Below are positions 17,807 to 27,035 of a DNA stretch of 64,000 nucleotides, piece after piece. This DNA is from Flavobacteriaceae bacterium UBA3591 (GTDB lineage: Bacteria > Bacteroidota > Bacteroidia > Flavobacteriales > Flavobacteriaceae). The notes beneath the pieces are model-generated. The model searched no databases. It was not told the DNA's origin and saw nothing but the letters and a program-made list of their open reading frames with translations. Numbering within the stretch: position 1 is the stretch's first letter; the number at the start of each line of letters is the position of its first letter. The DNA lies in NCBI GenBank assembly GCA_002375695.1, contig DFMO01000008.1, forward strand, positions 62,001 to 126,000, written 5' to 3'. Both the position numbers and the translations under genes were made by a program.

Positions 17807-18211
17807 TTATCCCCAGTTAAAACGTATTGACTTTTCAATTTCGGGATGAAGACTCTGTAAAACAGGACACGTTTTGGCGGTGTTTTCAAGTATATTTTTA
17901 GACTTTTCGTCTGCCACAGCTGGAAGGTTTACTTCAACCGCTATTTTTGAAATTCGCCTTGGATTGGCGGCCATGGTTTTAGTAACCATTGCAATAGCGC
18001 CATCAATATTTACTTGCATATCGCGCGCTTTAATCCCCATAACGGTAAGCATACAATTTGCAAGACCCGTAGCCACTGTATCGGTTGGCGAAAAGGCTTC
18101 ACCCTTACCGTTGTTATCGGTTGGTGCATCGGTTATAAATTTATTTCCCGACTTAAGATGTTCATTTTCGGTGCGTAAGTTACCCAAATATGTTACCTTG
18201 GAAGTACTCAT
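17807..18211 (-). CDS. OsmC family peroxiredoxin-like protein
   Basis: This is a 134-residue cytoplasmic protein. Seen: the two family cysteines, Cys53 in LANCML and Cys115 in AKTCPV, at the spacing expected for OsmC/Ohr-like thiol peroxidases. Known: these enzymes reduce organic hydroperoxides using low-molecular-weight or protein thiols as reductant. The start ATG overlaps the TGA stop of the upstream LysM gene (ATGA), so the two are probably translationally coupled. bshC for bacillithiol lies in the same strand run; a link between bacillithiol and this protein is inference only. Confidence 0.88.
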   Translation of the reverse strand: MSTSKVTYLGNLRTENEHLKSGNKFITDAPTDNNGKGEAFSPTDTVATGLANCMLTVMGIKARDMQVNIDGAIAMVTKTMAANPRRISKIAVEVNLPAVADEKSKNILENTAKTCPVLQSLHPEIEKSIRFNWG

Positions 18212-20130
18212 TTAACTTCTTCAAATTTAAGTTGGTCGTTGTATTTTAAAATATACGCAGCTTGGTTACAATAGCCTCGCGAATCTGCTTTTTCATATCG
18301 AAATTTATTTTCAACATACACCGTTTCATTGGTTGGCAAAATAGCGTCATAAATATCATTTTCTGAAGCTAATCTTAATAACACATCGTAAGTAACATCA
18401 AAACCGCGAATTACGTATCTATTGGGTAGCACGCCGTACTTGTTTTTATAGCTTATTAAAAACGGGTTTCTTTTATCGTCTACCGAGCTTTTATTAACCG
18501 AAGGAAATGTAAAATCTAGTTTTGCCAATCGGTTGCTCGAAACCTCGTGCCACTCAAAACCGTCGTTTTTATTTAAGGTGAATAATCGTGCCTTATAGGT
18601 TGCGGGTAAAACTGCTAATACGTTTACGGCACTACTAATTAAAACTGGATTTTTAGTTTCCAAAATAACCCAGTTTGTCATTCCATCTACAGCTTTTGAA
18701 GTAATATCGCTAGCCTGAATAAATTCATTTTCGCGCGGTGTAATTGTTTTGGCTTCGGGAATTGCTTTTAAAATCATTTCGCGTTGTCTTGCACGACTTG
18801 CGTCGGCAATAATTATAATGTTCTTTCCGGAACTGTTTTCTTTGAGATAGCGAATCATTGTTTTTTCTAAAACGGCATCTGTTGGCAAGGATTGAAAAAG
18901 ATTTGGATTCATAGCCATATCCCTATTGCTTAAAGGTGAAAAAACTGGAATTTTTTCACTTTTTAGAATTGCTGAAGCCTTTTCAACATTTTTTTGCAAC
19001 AGTGGGCCAATAACGGCATCTACATTTTTAAAACTACTGTTGCTAACTATTGACGCAACCTTGCTGTCGCTTTTTTCGGTGTCATAAACATCCAATGTTA
19101 CCGAGATGCCATTGTCTTTTGCAAATTCGGCCGCCATGAGGGCTCCGCTATAAAAATCTAATGCTACGCGTAGCGTTGGATCTTTTTTTAAGAGCTGTAC
19201 GTTGCTATTTGTTGAATCGACTATACTTCCACTAATGCGAAAAGGGAGCATGAGTGCCACCGTTTTCATCTTGGTGTTTCTAATGCGGTTTTCAAGATTT
19301 ACTGTTGTGATTTCATCTTTTGAAACACTTTTTTCTAACGGAAGTTTTAAAATCATTCCTTCTCTTAAACCTTCACTAGCATAGGGGTTTAGGGCAACAA
19401 TTTCTTCTTCAGAAAGGCCAAACTTTACCTTTAGTCTGTAAAAACCTTCTTTGGGTTTTACCTCGTAATATTGAAAATTTTCGTCGTCTATTTCGGCGTT
19501 TTCAATAACAATTTCATCGGGGACAACAATGGTTGCACCCGCCTTTAAATTGTCACCAAGATTGGGGTTTAAATCTTCTAATTCTGCTATCGAAATTCCA
19601 AACTTTCTGGCAATGCCAAATTTAGTTTCTTGTGCTTTTACAAAATACTTTTGGGTTCCGGGCAGGGTAGTTTCGGTAGGATTGTTGTTATCTTTAGATT
19701 TTGCAGGGATAAGTAATCTTTCACCACGTTTTAATCCGCGTGCATATAACTCCTTATTTAATCTTTTAATATCGTCAACACTTACGTTGTATTCTTTGGC
19801 AATACCGTAAAGGGTTTCCTTTCTTTTTACTTTGTGATGACGCAGATTGTTTTTGTGAGTTCCTGAGCTAATTACGCTGTTTGACGGTATAATTAAAACA
19901 CTATTTACCTTTAAATTGTTACGGGTATTGGGATTTAAATTATAAATAGTTTCTTCAGAAATATTATATTTTTTAGCAATACTGTAAATTGTTTCTCCAT
20001 TTTTTACGGCATGACTTTTATATTGTTGTTGTGCAGTTGAACCACAGCTTATCATAAAAAGTACAGTTACCGAAACGTATATTAAACACTTCAACATAGG
20101 GATAATCAATTCTTTAATTTTGCTAAACAT
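18208..20130 (-). CDS. LysM-repeat lipoprotein fused to a periplasmic-binding-protein-like domain
   Basis: This is a 640-residue envelope protein. Seen: lipoprotein signal ending FMISCGS (lipobox cysteine near residue 29); four LysM units with the pattern GETIYSIAKKYNIS / ETLYGIAKEYNVS / ETKFGIARKFGIS / EGFYRLKVKFGLS, each followed by L-N-P or equivalent; then from about residue 285 a type I periplasmic-binding fold (MKTVALMLPFRISG, VDAVIGPLLQKNVEKAS, KIPVFSPLSNRDM, NIIIIADASRAR). Known: LysM binds peptidoglycan; the second domain resembles the YraM/LpoA-type fold. An alternative ATG lies at residue 12. The gene sits 15 nt after guaA and overlaps OsmC by 4 nt. Inference: a cell-wall-associated regulator or sensor rather than a transporter, as no permease is near. 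Confidence 0.85.
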   Translation of the reverse strand: MFSKIKELIIPMLKCLIYVSVTVLFMISCGSTAQQQYKSHAVKNGETIYSIAKKYNISEETIYNLNPNTRNNLKVNSVLIIPSNSVISSGTHKNNLRHHKVKRKETLYGIAKEYNVSVDDIKRLNKELYARGLKRGERLLIPAKSKDNNNPTETTLPGTQKYFVKAQETKFGIARKFGISIAELEDLNPNLGDNLKAGATIVVPDEIVIENAEIDDENFQYYEVKPKEGFYRLKVKFGLSEEEIVALNPYASEGLREGMILKLPLEKSVSKDEITTVNLENRIRNTKMKTVALMLPFRISGSIVDSTNSNVQLLKKDPTLRVALDFYSGALMAAEFAKDNGISVTLDVYDTEKSDSKVASIVSNSSFKNVDAVIGPLLQKNVEKASAILKSEKIPVFSPLSNRDMAMNPNLFQSLPTDAVLEKTMIRYLKENSSGKNIIIIADASRARQREMILKAIPEAKTITPRENEFIQASDITSKAVDGMTNWVILETKNPVLISSAVNVLAVLPATYKARLFTLNKNDGFEWHEVSSNRLAKLDFTFPSVNKSSVDDKRNPFLISYKNKYGVLPNRYVIRGFDVTYDVLLRLASENDIYDAILPTNETVYVENKFRYEKADSRGYCNQAAYILKYNDQLKFEEVK

Positions 20131-20145
20131 AGTCTCTATTTTTAG

Positions 20146-21675
20146 TTATTCCCACTCTATGGTTGCGGGCGGTTTAGAGCTAATGTCATAGACTACTCTA
20201 TTAACGCCTTTAACACGGTTTATTATATGATTGCTTACTTCTTGTAAAAATTCGTACGGTAAATTAACCCAATCTGCAGTCATTCCATCTGTAGATTCTA
20301 CGGCTCGTAAAGCAACAACTTTTTCGTAGGTGCGTTCATCGCCCATAACACCTACGCTGTTTACCGGCAACAAAATTGCGCCTGCTTGCCATACTTTATC
20401 GTAAAGGTCCCATTTTTTTAGACCGTTAATAAAAATAGCATCTACCTCCTGTAATATACGAACTTTTTCTGCGGTAATATCGCCCAAAATCCTAATGGCC
20501 AATCCGGGGCCAGGGAAGGGGTGCCTGCCTAATAATTCTGGGTCTATGCCCATTTCTTTTCCTACACGTCTTACTTCGTCTTTAAAAAGCATACGCAAGG
20601 GTTCTACAATTTTAAGTTTCATAAAATCTGGCAAACCACCTACGTTATGATGACTTTTTATAGTAACAGATGGTCCATTTACCGAAACACTTTCAATTAC
20701 ATCGGGGTAGATAGTGCCTTGCCCTAGCCAGTCTACTCCAGTAACCTTGTGTGCTTCATCATCAAACACTTCGATAAAAGCATTTCCTATGGCTTTTCGT
20801 TTTCTTTCTGGGTCTATTTCATTTCGCAAGGCATCTAAAAAGCGTTCGGAAGCATCGACACCTTTTACATTAAGCCCCATGTCTTTATATTGGTCTAACA
20901 CACTTTCAAACTCATTTTTGCGCAATAAACCATTATTAACGAAAATACAGAACAAGTTTTTGCCAATAGCTTTATGCAATAAAATTGCTGCCACGGTAGA
21001 ATCTACCCCACCACTTAATCCTAAAACAACTTTACCATCGCCTATTTGTTCTTTTAGCGTTTCAACGGTTGTATCTACAAATGCTGCTGGGGTCCACGTT
21101 TGCGGAACTTCAGCAATTTTTACCAAAAAGTTTTCCAACAACTGTTTGCCGTGGGTAGTGTGATATACCTCTGGATGAAATTGGATAGCATAGGTTTCTT
21201 CATTGTCAATTCTATACGCGGCGTTTAGCACATCTACCGTGCTTGCTAAGCGTACGCCATTTTCTGGCAACTCGGTAATGGTGTCGCTATGGCTCATCCA
21301 AACGTTCGTGTTTTCTGGAATGTCTTGAAAGAAAACTTCGTTTGCTTTAATCATTGAAAGTTTAGCTCTTCCGTATTCGCGAATATCTGAAGGTTCAACT
21401 CTTCCGCCATTAAAATGCGCTAAATACTGCGCCCCATAACAAACCGCTAAAAGTGGTTTTTTACCTCTAATTTGCGATAAATCTGGGTGCGGGGCGTCTT
21501 CTGCGCGAACAGAGAACGGACTTCCCGAAAGTATTACGGCTTTAAAAGCATCTAAGCTTTTTGGAATCTTGTGGTATGGGTGAATTTCGCAGTAAATGTT
21601 TAACTCCCTAACGCGTCGTGCGATTAACTGGGTGTACTGCGAACCAAAATCTAATATGAGGACGTTATTTTGCAT
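20146..21675 (-). CDS. guaA: GMP synthase (glutamine-hydrolysing)
   Basis: This is a 509-residue cytoplasmic enzyme converting XMP to GMP. Seen: class I amidotransferase domain with VLILDFGSQYTQ at the start, nucleophile Cys in AVCYGAQ and His/Glu in IQFHPEVYH, then the ATP pyrophosphatase domain with PP-loop LGLSGGVDST and the C-terminal dimer domain ending KPPATIEWE. The frame can be read from a TTG six bases earlier (21681), but that TTG is part of the TATTTTTG promoter box, so ATG 21675 is the start. The LysM lipoprotein follows after 15 nt. Confidence 0.97.
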   Translation of the reverse strand: MQNNVLILDFGSQYTQLIARRVRELNIYCEIHPYHKIPKSLDAFKAVILSGSPFSVRAEDAPHPDLSQIRGKKPLLAVCYGAQYLAHFNGGRVEPSDIREYGRAKLSMIKANEVFFQDIPENTNVWMSHSDTITELPENGVRLASTVDVLNAAYRIDNEETYAIQFHPEVYHTTHGKQLLENFLVKIAEVPQTWTPAAFVDTTVETLKEQIGDGKVVLGLSGGVDSTVAAILLHKAIGKNLFCIFVNNGLLRKNEFESVLDQYKDMGLNVKGVDASERFLDALRNEIDPERKRKAIGNAFIEVFDDEAHKVTGVDWLGQGTIYPDVIESVSVNGPSVTIKSHHNVGGLPDFMKLKIVEPLRMLFKDEVRRVGKEMGIDPELLGRHPFPGPGLAIRILGDITAEKVRILQEVDAIFINGLKKWDLYDKVWQAGAILLPVNSVGVMGDERTYEKVVALRAVESTDGMTADWVNLPYEFLQEVSNHIINRVKGVNRVVYDISSKPPATIEWE

Positions 21676-21678
21676 AGG

Positions 21679-21686
21679 CAAAAATA
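21679..21686 (-). promoter_or_regulatory. Promoter -7 box abutting the guaA start codon
   Basis: Minus-strand TATTTTTG is a full TAnnTTTG match with TTTT 19 nt upstream as a -33 candidate. Only three bases separate it from the guaA ATG, so the transcript would begin at or within a few bases of the start codon. Confidence 0.5.
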
Positions 21687-21783
21687 CTTTAAATATCTAA
21701 GTTGTAAAATGGGTTTATAAGAATTTTTTTTGCTGTTTTCAACAAGTTGTTTTTAATAAAAAATTGAACGTATTTATCTAAAA

Positions 21784-23379
21784 TTATATCTCTAAAATTG
21801 TAAATTTTGAGCTTAGCGGATCTAAGTTTTCCTTTAGCATCTCCAATAAATTATCGCCATTTTCTAAGTATAATTCCGAAAAATTAAGGTGGCGCTCCTG
21901 CAAGCCCTGCAAAGGGAAAAGCGTATTTTGTAACTTTTTTACAGCAGCTACTTTATATTCGTGTTTGCGCTTTTGAGCTTTTAATAAACGTTTTTCTAAG
22001 TTTGACAATCCATTTGTTTGCTTTTTTTCTTGAGCCGCAACTGCGCCTAAAAACGAAGCATCGGTTTTTTGGGCTATTTTGTACAGCTCTTTAAACTGCT
22101 CTTTTAAAAACTCTTTTTGTTTAGAAAAATCGATGGGTATTTCAGAAATTTCTTTGGTGTATTTTGCCAATAATTCGTGCTGTGGTAAAAACAAATCGGC
22201 AATAGAAATATTGTTTTTTTGTAGTTTTTCTGAAATTTTCTTCGGAATTAATAGTGCCGAATTTCGCAATAATAAAATAGGAAATGGCACTTTAACCGCC
22301 TGAAAATAATCTTTTAGCTGAAACCAATACGCCAGCTCGCCACCGCCGCCAATATAACAAAGGTTGGGCAAAATTACTTCTTGATACAGCGGACGTAAAA
22401 GTGCATTGGGCGAAAATCTTTCGGGGTGCTCATGCAATTCTTTTAAAATTTCTTCTTTTGAAAAAGAAAGGTCAGTGTCATTAATATAATAGGTGCCATT
22501 TTTTTCAATAATTCGCTCTCGAAGATTCCTTTTTAAGTAAAATAAATTTATTTCGCGCGGATGAACTTGCTCTTTATAACCTGAATTGGTTAAGCGTTTG
22601 GTGGTTTCGGTTATCTTGTTAAAGCCTAAATTTTCGGTTAGTTCTTTTTCGGCAAACGGAATAAATTCTCTTTTTAGTTCGCTATCGTTTCCGTCTACAA
22701 TTACTAGTCCGTATTCCCAAAAAAGAGTGTTTGCCAGATTTCTTGTGGCATCTGCGAGATTTATATTGTTTTTATAGGCATTGGCAAAAAGTTCTACTAG
22801 TTTTTCGGCATTTTTTCCAGGACCCAACTTTTCTTTTAAAACCTCTTTTACGCGTTGTAATCCTTCCGTAGACAGTTCGCCCACGGCACCCGAAGCATCG
22901 CGATTCCAAGCTATTTTTTCGCCAAAGAGATTGAAATAATTAATTTCAGCAAAGTCGTGATCTTCTGTGGCCATCCAGTAAATAGGTACAAAATAGTGCT
23001 TTGAGTATTCCTTATTTAAAGTTTCTGCCAAATTTATGGTCGAAAAAATCTTGTATAAAAAATACAACGGCCCTGTAAAAATGTTGAGCTGGTGCCCCGT
23101 GGTTACCGTAAATGTATTAGACTCGTATAGCAGGTCTATATTGCTGAGTGTGGTTTGCGACATGTTATTATCGCCGTACTGAAACATAATTCGTTTGGCA
23201 AGCGTTCTTCGTTGCGAATCAGACAACTGACCTCGTTTATCTTCAAACTGAGGTCTAAAATTTTCTAAGTTGGGATACCTATTATAAAAGGTTTTTAAGA
23301 CTGATTTTTCTTCTAAATAATCACAAATTATTGTAGAAAAATATCCTGTCTTTTGGTATTCAATTGAATTGGTTGGCAT
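21784..23379 (-). CDS. bshC: Bacillithiol biosynthesis cysteine-adding enzyme BshC
   Basis: This is a 531-residue cytoplasmic enzyme proposed to add cysteine to glucosaminyl-malate, the last step of bacillithiol synthesis. Seen: the family-specific TTGHQLNIFTGPLYFLYK segment, PIYWMATEDHDFAEINYF, and LRPLYQEVILPNLCYIGGGGE, with a coiled-coil region near 390-480. Length matches the family (about 530-540). The frame is open from a TTG at 23391, but ATG 23379 (MPTNSIEYQKTG) is more likely. Known: bacillithiol occurs in Firmicutes and many Bacteroidota. bshA and bshB are not in the window. Confidence 0.95.
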   Translation of the reverse strand: MPTNSIEYQKTGYFSTIICDYLEEKSVLKTFYNRYPNLENFRPQFEDKRGQLSDSQRRTLAKRIMFQYGDNNMSQTTLSNIDLLYESNTFTVTTGHQLNIFTGPLYFLYKIFSTINLAETLNKEYSKHYFVPIYWMATEDHDFAEINYFNLFGEKIAWNRDASGAVGELSTEGLQRVKEVLKEKLGPGKNAEKLVELFANAYKNNINLADATRNLANTLFWEYGLVIVDGNDSELKREFIPFAEKELTENLGFNKITETTKRLTNSGYKEQVHPREINLFYLKRNLRERIIEKNGTYYINDTDLSFSKEEILKELHEHPERFSPNALLRPLYQEVILPNLCYIGGGGELAYWFQLKDYFQAVKVPFPILLLRNSALLIPKKISEKLQKNNISIADLFLPQHELLAKYTKEISEIPIDFSKQKEFLKEQFKELYKIAQKTDASFLGAVAAQEKKQTNGLSNLEKRLLKAQKRKHEYKVAAVKKLQNTLFPLQGLQERHLNFSELYLENGDNLLEMLKENLDPLSSKFTILEI

Positions 23380-23558
23380 AGGTGTTTTCAAAATATTGTA
23401 ACAAAAATAGCCGTTTTAAGTTGGCGGTAAGTTTAAAGATACGTTAATATGGTTTTAATTGTTTTTTTCGAGTTTTTAATTCTTGTTGAAGCATAGTAAA
23501 AACCTATCGTCGTTCTTAGAATTTGGCTATCTTTAGCCTCTTAATTAAAATTTGCCAC

Positions 23559-26033
23559 ATGTTTAAAAAAGTAATTTTTCTGCTTTGTGTTTTACCGTTA
23601 TTAGCTACAGCCCAATTACAGTCGCCTGCAGATTTTTTAGGTTATAAAATAGGAACTCAATTTACGAGGCACGCCGATGTTGTTCGCTATTTTGAACATG
23701 TTGCTGCCAATAGTGATTTGGTAACATTTTCAGACTACGGAAAAACTAATGAGCGCCGTAGATTGACATATGCTGTAATTTCTTCAAGAGAAAACATTGC
23801 AAATCTTGAAGAAATACGTACAAATAATTTAAAAAATATTGGTCTAATCGAAGGCGCAGCACAACCGCAAAAAGCGATAGTTTGGTTAAGTTATAACGTG
23901 CACGGAAATGAAGCCAGCAGTAGCGAAGCGGCAATGGCTACAATTTATAAATTAATCACTAATAGAACCGATTTATTACAAAATACTGTAGTAATAATGG
24001 ATCCTAATTTAAATCCGGATGGTCGCGATAGATATGTAAACTGGTATAACCAAGTAAAAGCATCGCCATACAATCCATTGCGCGATGCTGTTGAGCACAA
24101 TGAACCTTGGCCCGGTGGCCGCCCCAACCATTACCTTTTCGATTTAAATAGAGATTGGATGTGGGCAAGCCAAGTAGAAACCCAACAGCGTTTAAAAGTT
24201 TACAATAAATGGATGCCCCATGTGCACGTAGATTTTCACGAACAATTTATAAATAATCCCTACTATTTTGCGCCAGGAGCAGAGCCGTACCACAGTATCA
24301 TTAGCCCGTGGCAACGCAAATTTCAACAAACGGTTGGAAAAAACAACGCAAAGTATTTTGACGAAAACGGATGGCTGTTTTTTACGCGCGAAAGCTTTGA
24401 TTTATTGTACCCAAGTTATGGCGACACCTATCCACTGTTTATGGGTGCAATAGGAATGACCTATGAACAAGCAGGCCACGGAATGGCAGGCTTAGGTATT
24501 ATTAACGATGAAGAGGTAGAGCTAACTTTGGTAGATCGCGTAGCCCACCATACTACTTCGGGGATTGCTACAGTTGAAACCGCTTCAAAAAATGCAGCTG
24601 AATTAAATAAAGAATTTAAAAAATTCTTTACAAATGATAATTTAAAATATAAAAGCTTTGTTTTAAAAGGAAAACAGGACAATCTAAATGCATTAACGCA
24701 ATTATTAGACAAACACGAAATTAAATACGGATACACCAACACCGAAAAAGTTTCGGGGTATAATTATGCTACTCATAAGAAAGGAAGTATAGATGCGCGT
24801 GGTGCTTTAGTGGTTAGCACAAACCAGCCCAAGGGAAAAATGGTGCATGTGCTTTTTGAGCCAAATGCGGCGCTATCTACCCCGTTGACGTATGATATTA
24901 CTGCATGGAGTATTCCGTATGCTTTTGGATTAGATGCAATTGCAAGCACTTCGTTAATTCCGGTAAGCAATGGGGCACCCAAATTGTTTACAAATAATAC
25001 ACCCGTGCCAACTGCAGCTGGGTATATTATGGAATGGAACAGTTTAAAAGATGCCGAATTTCTTTCAGCTTTATTACAAAACGATATTAAAGTTCGTTTT
25101 TCAAAAAAAGTATTGAGTTTTAATGGAAACTCGTTTGGTCGCGGAAGTTTAATGATAACTCGAAGCGATAATAAATCGAATTCAAATTTTGACGAAAAAC
25201 TTGTTGAAATTGCCAATAAAATGAATCGCGAACTATACGCGTCTTCTACAAGCTACGCCGATAAATTAACCGATTTTGGCTCGCAGAATGTGCGTTTAAT
25301 TAAAAATCTAAAAATTCTTGTTCTTCGAGGCGAAGGTACTTCATCATTAAGTTATGGAGCACTTTGGCACTATTTTGAAACAAAATTAAAATACCCAATT
25401 ACTTCGGTGAACACTGATAATGTTAGTGCTATTAATTGGAATGAATACGATGTTTTGGTATTGCCGAACGGTAATTATAAGTCGGTTTTAAATGAAAAAA
25501 CTTTTGAAAAAGTAGAAAAGTGGATTAACAAGGGCGGGAAAGTAATTGCCATAGCAAACGCAGTTAATTTTTTTGAAGGCAGAAAAGGATTCGACCTCAA
25601 CGAAAATACAATTGCCAAAAAGGAAACTAAACAAGACAGCTTGGGCAATTTAACGCCCTATGCCGAGCGTGAAATGGAGAATACCAAAAACCTAATAACT
25701 GGAAGTATTTATAAAGTTTTAATAGATAATACCCACCCGTTAGCATTTGGTTATGACAACTCGTACCACACCTTAAAATTAGGTAGCAATTCGTTTAAAT
25801 TTTTAAATGATGGCTATAACGTTGGATATATAAAAACCCCTGAAAGTGTGGCAGGATTTTCGGGTGAAAATGCTAAAAACAGTCTAAAAAATTCTATCGT
25901 TTTTGCAGAGGCTAAAAAAGGTAAAGGCAGTGTAGTTTATTTGGTAGACGACGTAACATTTAGGTCGTTTTGGCACAACGGCGAACTATTTTTAGCCAAT
26001 GCTATCTTCTTTGTAAATACTGGAAATTATTAA
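23559..26033 (+). CDS. Secreted M14 family zinc carboxypeptidase
   Basis: This is an 824-residue exported metallopeptidase. Seen: signal peptide (1-19, MFKKVIFLLCVLPLLATAQ); M14 zinc ligands His115 and Glu118 in NVHGNEAS, a NPDGRDRY substrate-binding stretch (152-159), third ligand His227 in VDFHEQ, and candidate catalytic Glu303 in TYEQAGHG. The C-terminal half (about 590-824) looks like a class I amidotransferase/DJ-1-like fold (LKILVLRGEG, YDVLVLPNG, KGSVVYLVDD). No T9SS tail is present, so it is probably periplasmic or outer-membrane-associated. The frame extends to a TTG at 23523, but ATG 23559 opens directly into the signal peptide. It converges with the DUF6503 gene with only 6 bases between stops. 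Confidence 0.9.
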   Translation: MFKKVIFLLCVLPLLATAQLQSPADFLGYKIGTQFTRHADVVRYFEHVAANSDLVTFSDYGKTNERRRLTYAVISSRENIANLEEIRTNNLKNIGLIEGAAQPQKAIVWLSYNVHGNEASSSEAAMATIYKLITNRTDLLQNTVVIMDPNLNPDGRDRYVNWYNQVKASPYNPLRDAVEHNEPWPGGRPNHYLFDLNRDWMWASQVETQQRLKVYNKWMPHVHVDFHEQFINNPYYFAPGAEPYHSIISPWQRKFQQTVGKNNAKYFDENGWLFFTRESFDLLYPSYGDTYPLFMGAIGMTYEQAGHGMAGLGIINDEEVELTLVDRVAHHTTSGIATVETASKNAAELNKEFKKFFTNDNLKYKSFVLKGKQDNLNALTQLLDKHEIKYGYTNTEKVSGYNYATHKKGSIDARGALVVSTNQPKGKMVHVLFEPNAALSTPLTYDITAWSIPYAFGLDAIASTSLIPVSNGAPKLFTNNTPVPTAAGYIMEWNSLKDAEFLSALLQNDIKVRFSKKVLSFNGNSFGRGSLMITRSDNKSNSNFDEKLVEIANKMNRELYASSTSYADKLTDFGSQNVRLIKNLKILVLRGEGTSSLSYGALWHYFETKLKYPITSVNTDNVSAINWNEYDVLVLPNGNYKSVLNEKTFEKVEKWINKGGKVIAIANAVNFFEGRKGFDLNENTIAKKETKQDSLGNLTPYAEREMENTKNLITGSIYKVLIDNTHPLAFGYDNSYHTLKLGSNSFKFLNDGYNVGYIKTPESVAGFSGENAKNSLKNSIVFAEAKKGKGSVVYLVDDVTFRSFWHNGELFLANAIFFVNTGNY

Positions 26034-26039
26034 AGTAAA

Positions 26040-26795
26040 CTAGTTGATTGTTTTATTTTCAGAAACCGAGATATCTTCAGTGATAATTTCAGAAAGTAAC
26101 TGTAATTTACCAGCTGTGTATAAAGTATCTACGTGCTGTAAATCTACATTTTTCCAATCGTCCAATTTATAATTTTTGTAATCTACAAAACGCACCCCGT
26201 TAATCACTCTTGGATTGAAAGCTTTTCTAAAGCGAATTCCGCCCTTTCCGGAGTAAAATTTATACGCAAAATAATCTATTGTAAAGTCGTTTTTTTCAAT
26301 CCAATAAATATATTCGTCCTCGTGGTCGCTTCCGCCGCCATCTTCAGTAAAAGTTACTTGTAGTTTATAATATTCTTTATCGGTAAGTTCAGTTTCGCCA
26401 ACCAATTTTTTATTTACAGCCGCATCGTTTAAACCAAATGGCAACTGTACAAAATAATGAACAGAGTTTAGCGCGTTTGAATATTTGGTCGCCACAGAGT
26501 CGTGCAAAATTAGTTTGGTGCTATTAACGTAACGTTCAAAAGCGTTATTTGTGAGTACGTCGTAGGTTTCGCCTAAAGAATCTGTGGCGGTTTTGGTAAA
26601 TTCATACAAACCATTATTTCGCGAACTGCTATATCTAACATTGCGAAAGGTGAATTCAATTTTTGCTGTTTGGTATCTATCACCACCCGCATTTTCAATT
26701 GTTTTATCCACTATTTGTTGAGCAGTTAAACTTTTATTTTCTTGTTTACAAGAAATAAAGGTTACTAAAAGACTAATAAAAGCAATTGTTCGCAT
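26040..26795 (-). CDS. DUF6503-type lipoprotein
   Basis: This is a 251-residue probable lipoprotein. Seen: a short signal with lipobox cysteine at about residue 16 (LLVTFISCKQ), then a beta-rich domain with KIEFTFRNVRYSSSR, YEFTKTATDSLG, a Gly/Asp-rich loop DGGGSDHEDEYIYWI and RKAFNPRVINGVRFVDY. The fold recalls LolA/LolB-like half-barrels, though that is inference. I recognise it as a conserved Bacteroidota family (DUF6503 as far as I can tell) without assigned function. A 7-3-7 palindrome lies 37 nt upstream (26832-26848). It converges on the M14 gene with no terminator visible in the 6-base gap. Confidence 0.65.
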   Translation of the reverse strand: MRTIAFISLLVTFISCKQENKSLTAQQIVDKTIENAGGDRYQTAKIEFTFRNVRYSSSRNNGLYEFTKTATDSLGETYDVLTNNAFERYVNSTKLILHDSVATKYSNALNSVHYFVQLPFGLNDAAVNKKLVGETELTDKEYYKLQVTFTEDGGGSDHEDEYIYWIEKNDFTIDYFAYKFYSGKGGIRFRKAFNPRVINGVRFVDYKNYKLDDWKNVDLQHVDTLYTAGKLQLLSEIITEDISVSENKTIN

Positions 26796-26831
26796 AAAAA
26801 AATTTTAATACAAAGATATAAAGTGTATTGA

Positions 26832-26848
26832 ATGTAATACGATTACAT
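26832..26848. promoter_or_regulatory. Perfect 7-3-7 inverted repeat, possible operator
   Basis: ATGTAAT-ACG-ATTACAT is a perfect palindrome in the 265-base divergent region between the DUF6503 lipoprotein (start 26795) and the ExeM nuclease (start 27061). It is 37 nt upstream of the lipoprotein ATG. Its symmetry fits a dimeric repressor site, but in AT-rich DNA chance is possible. Confidence 0.35.
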
Positions 26849-27035
26849 CTTATAAATTTATTTTGCTAAATACTTCATTTTGAGGCGGCTAATTTTCAGT
26901 GTTTTGTTTTATCGAAGTTTTAGAAATATTGCGCTACCAAAAATTCAATTTTATTATATGGTTAAATGACACCGGCTTTTAAAAAATCTATTTTTTTACC
27001 TCAAAAACATAAGTATCTTCGGCAGCTGAAATTTA

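Noticed and set aside
20714..21163. A 149-codon plus-strand open frame opposite guaA
   Set aside because: It is entirely inside the conserved guaA coding region with no family resemblance, promoter or independent start signal.
24773..25216. A 147-codon minus-strand open frame opposite the M14 peptidase
   Set aside because: It is antisense to a conserved gene and shows no domain; long shadow frames are common in AT-rich coding DNA.
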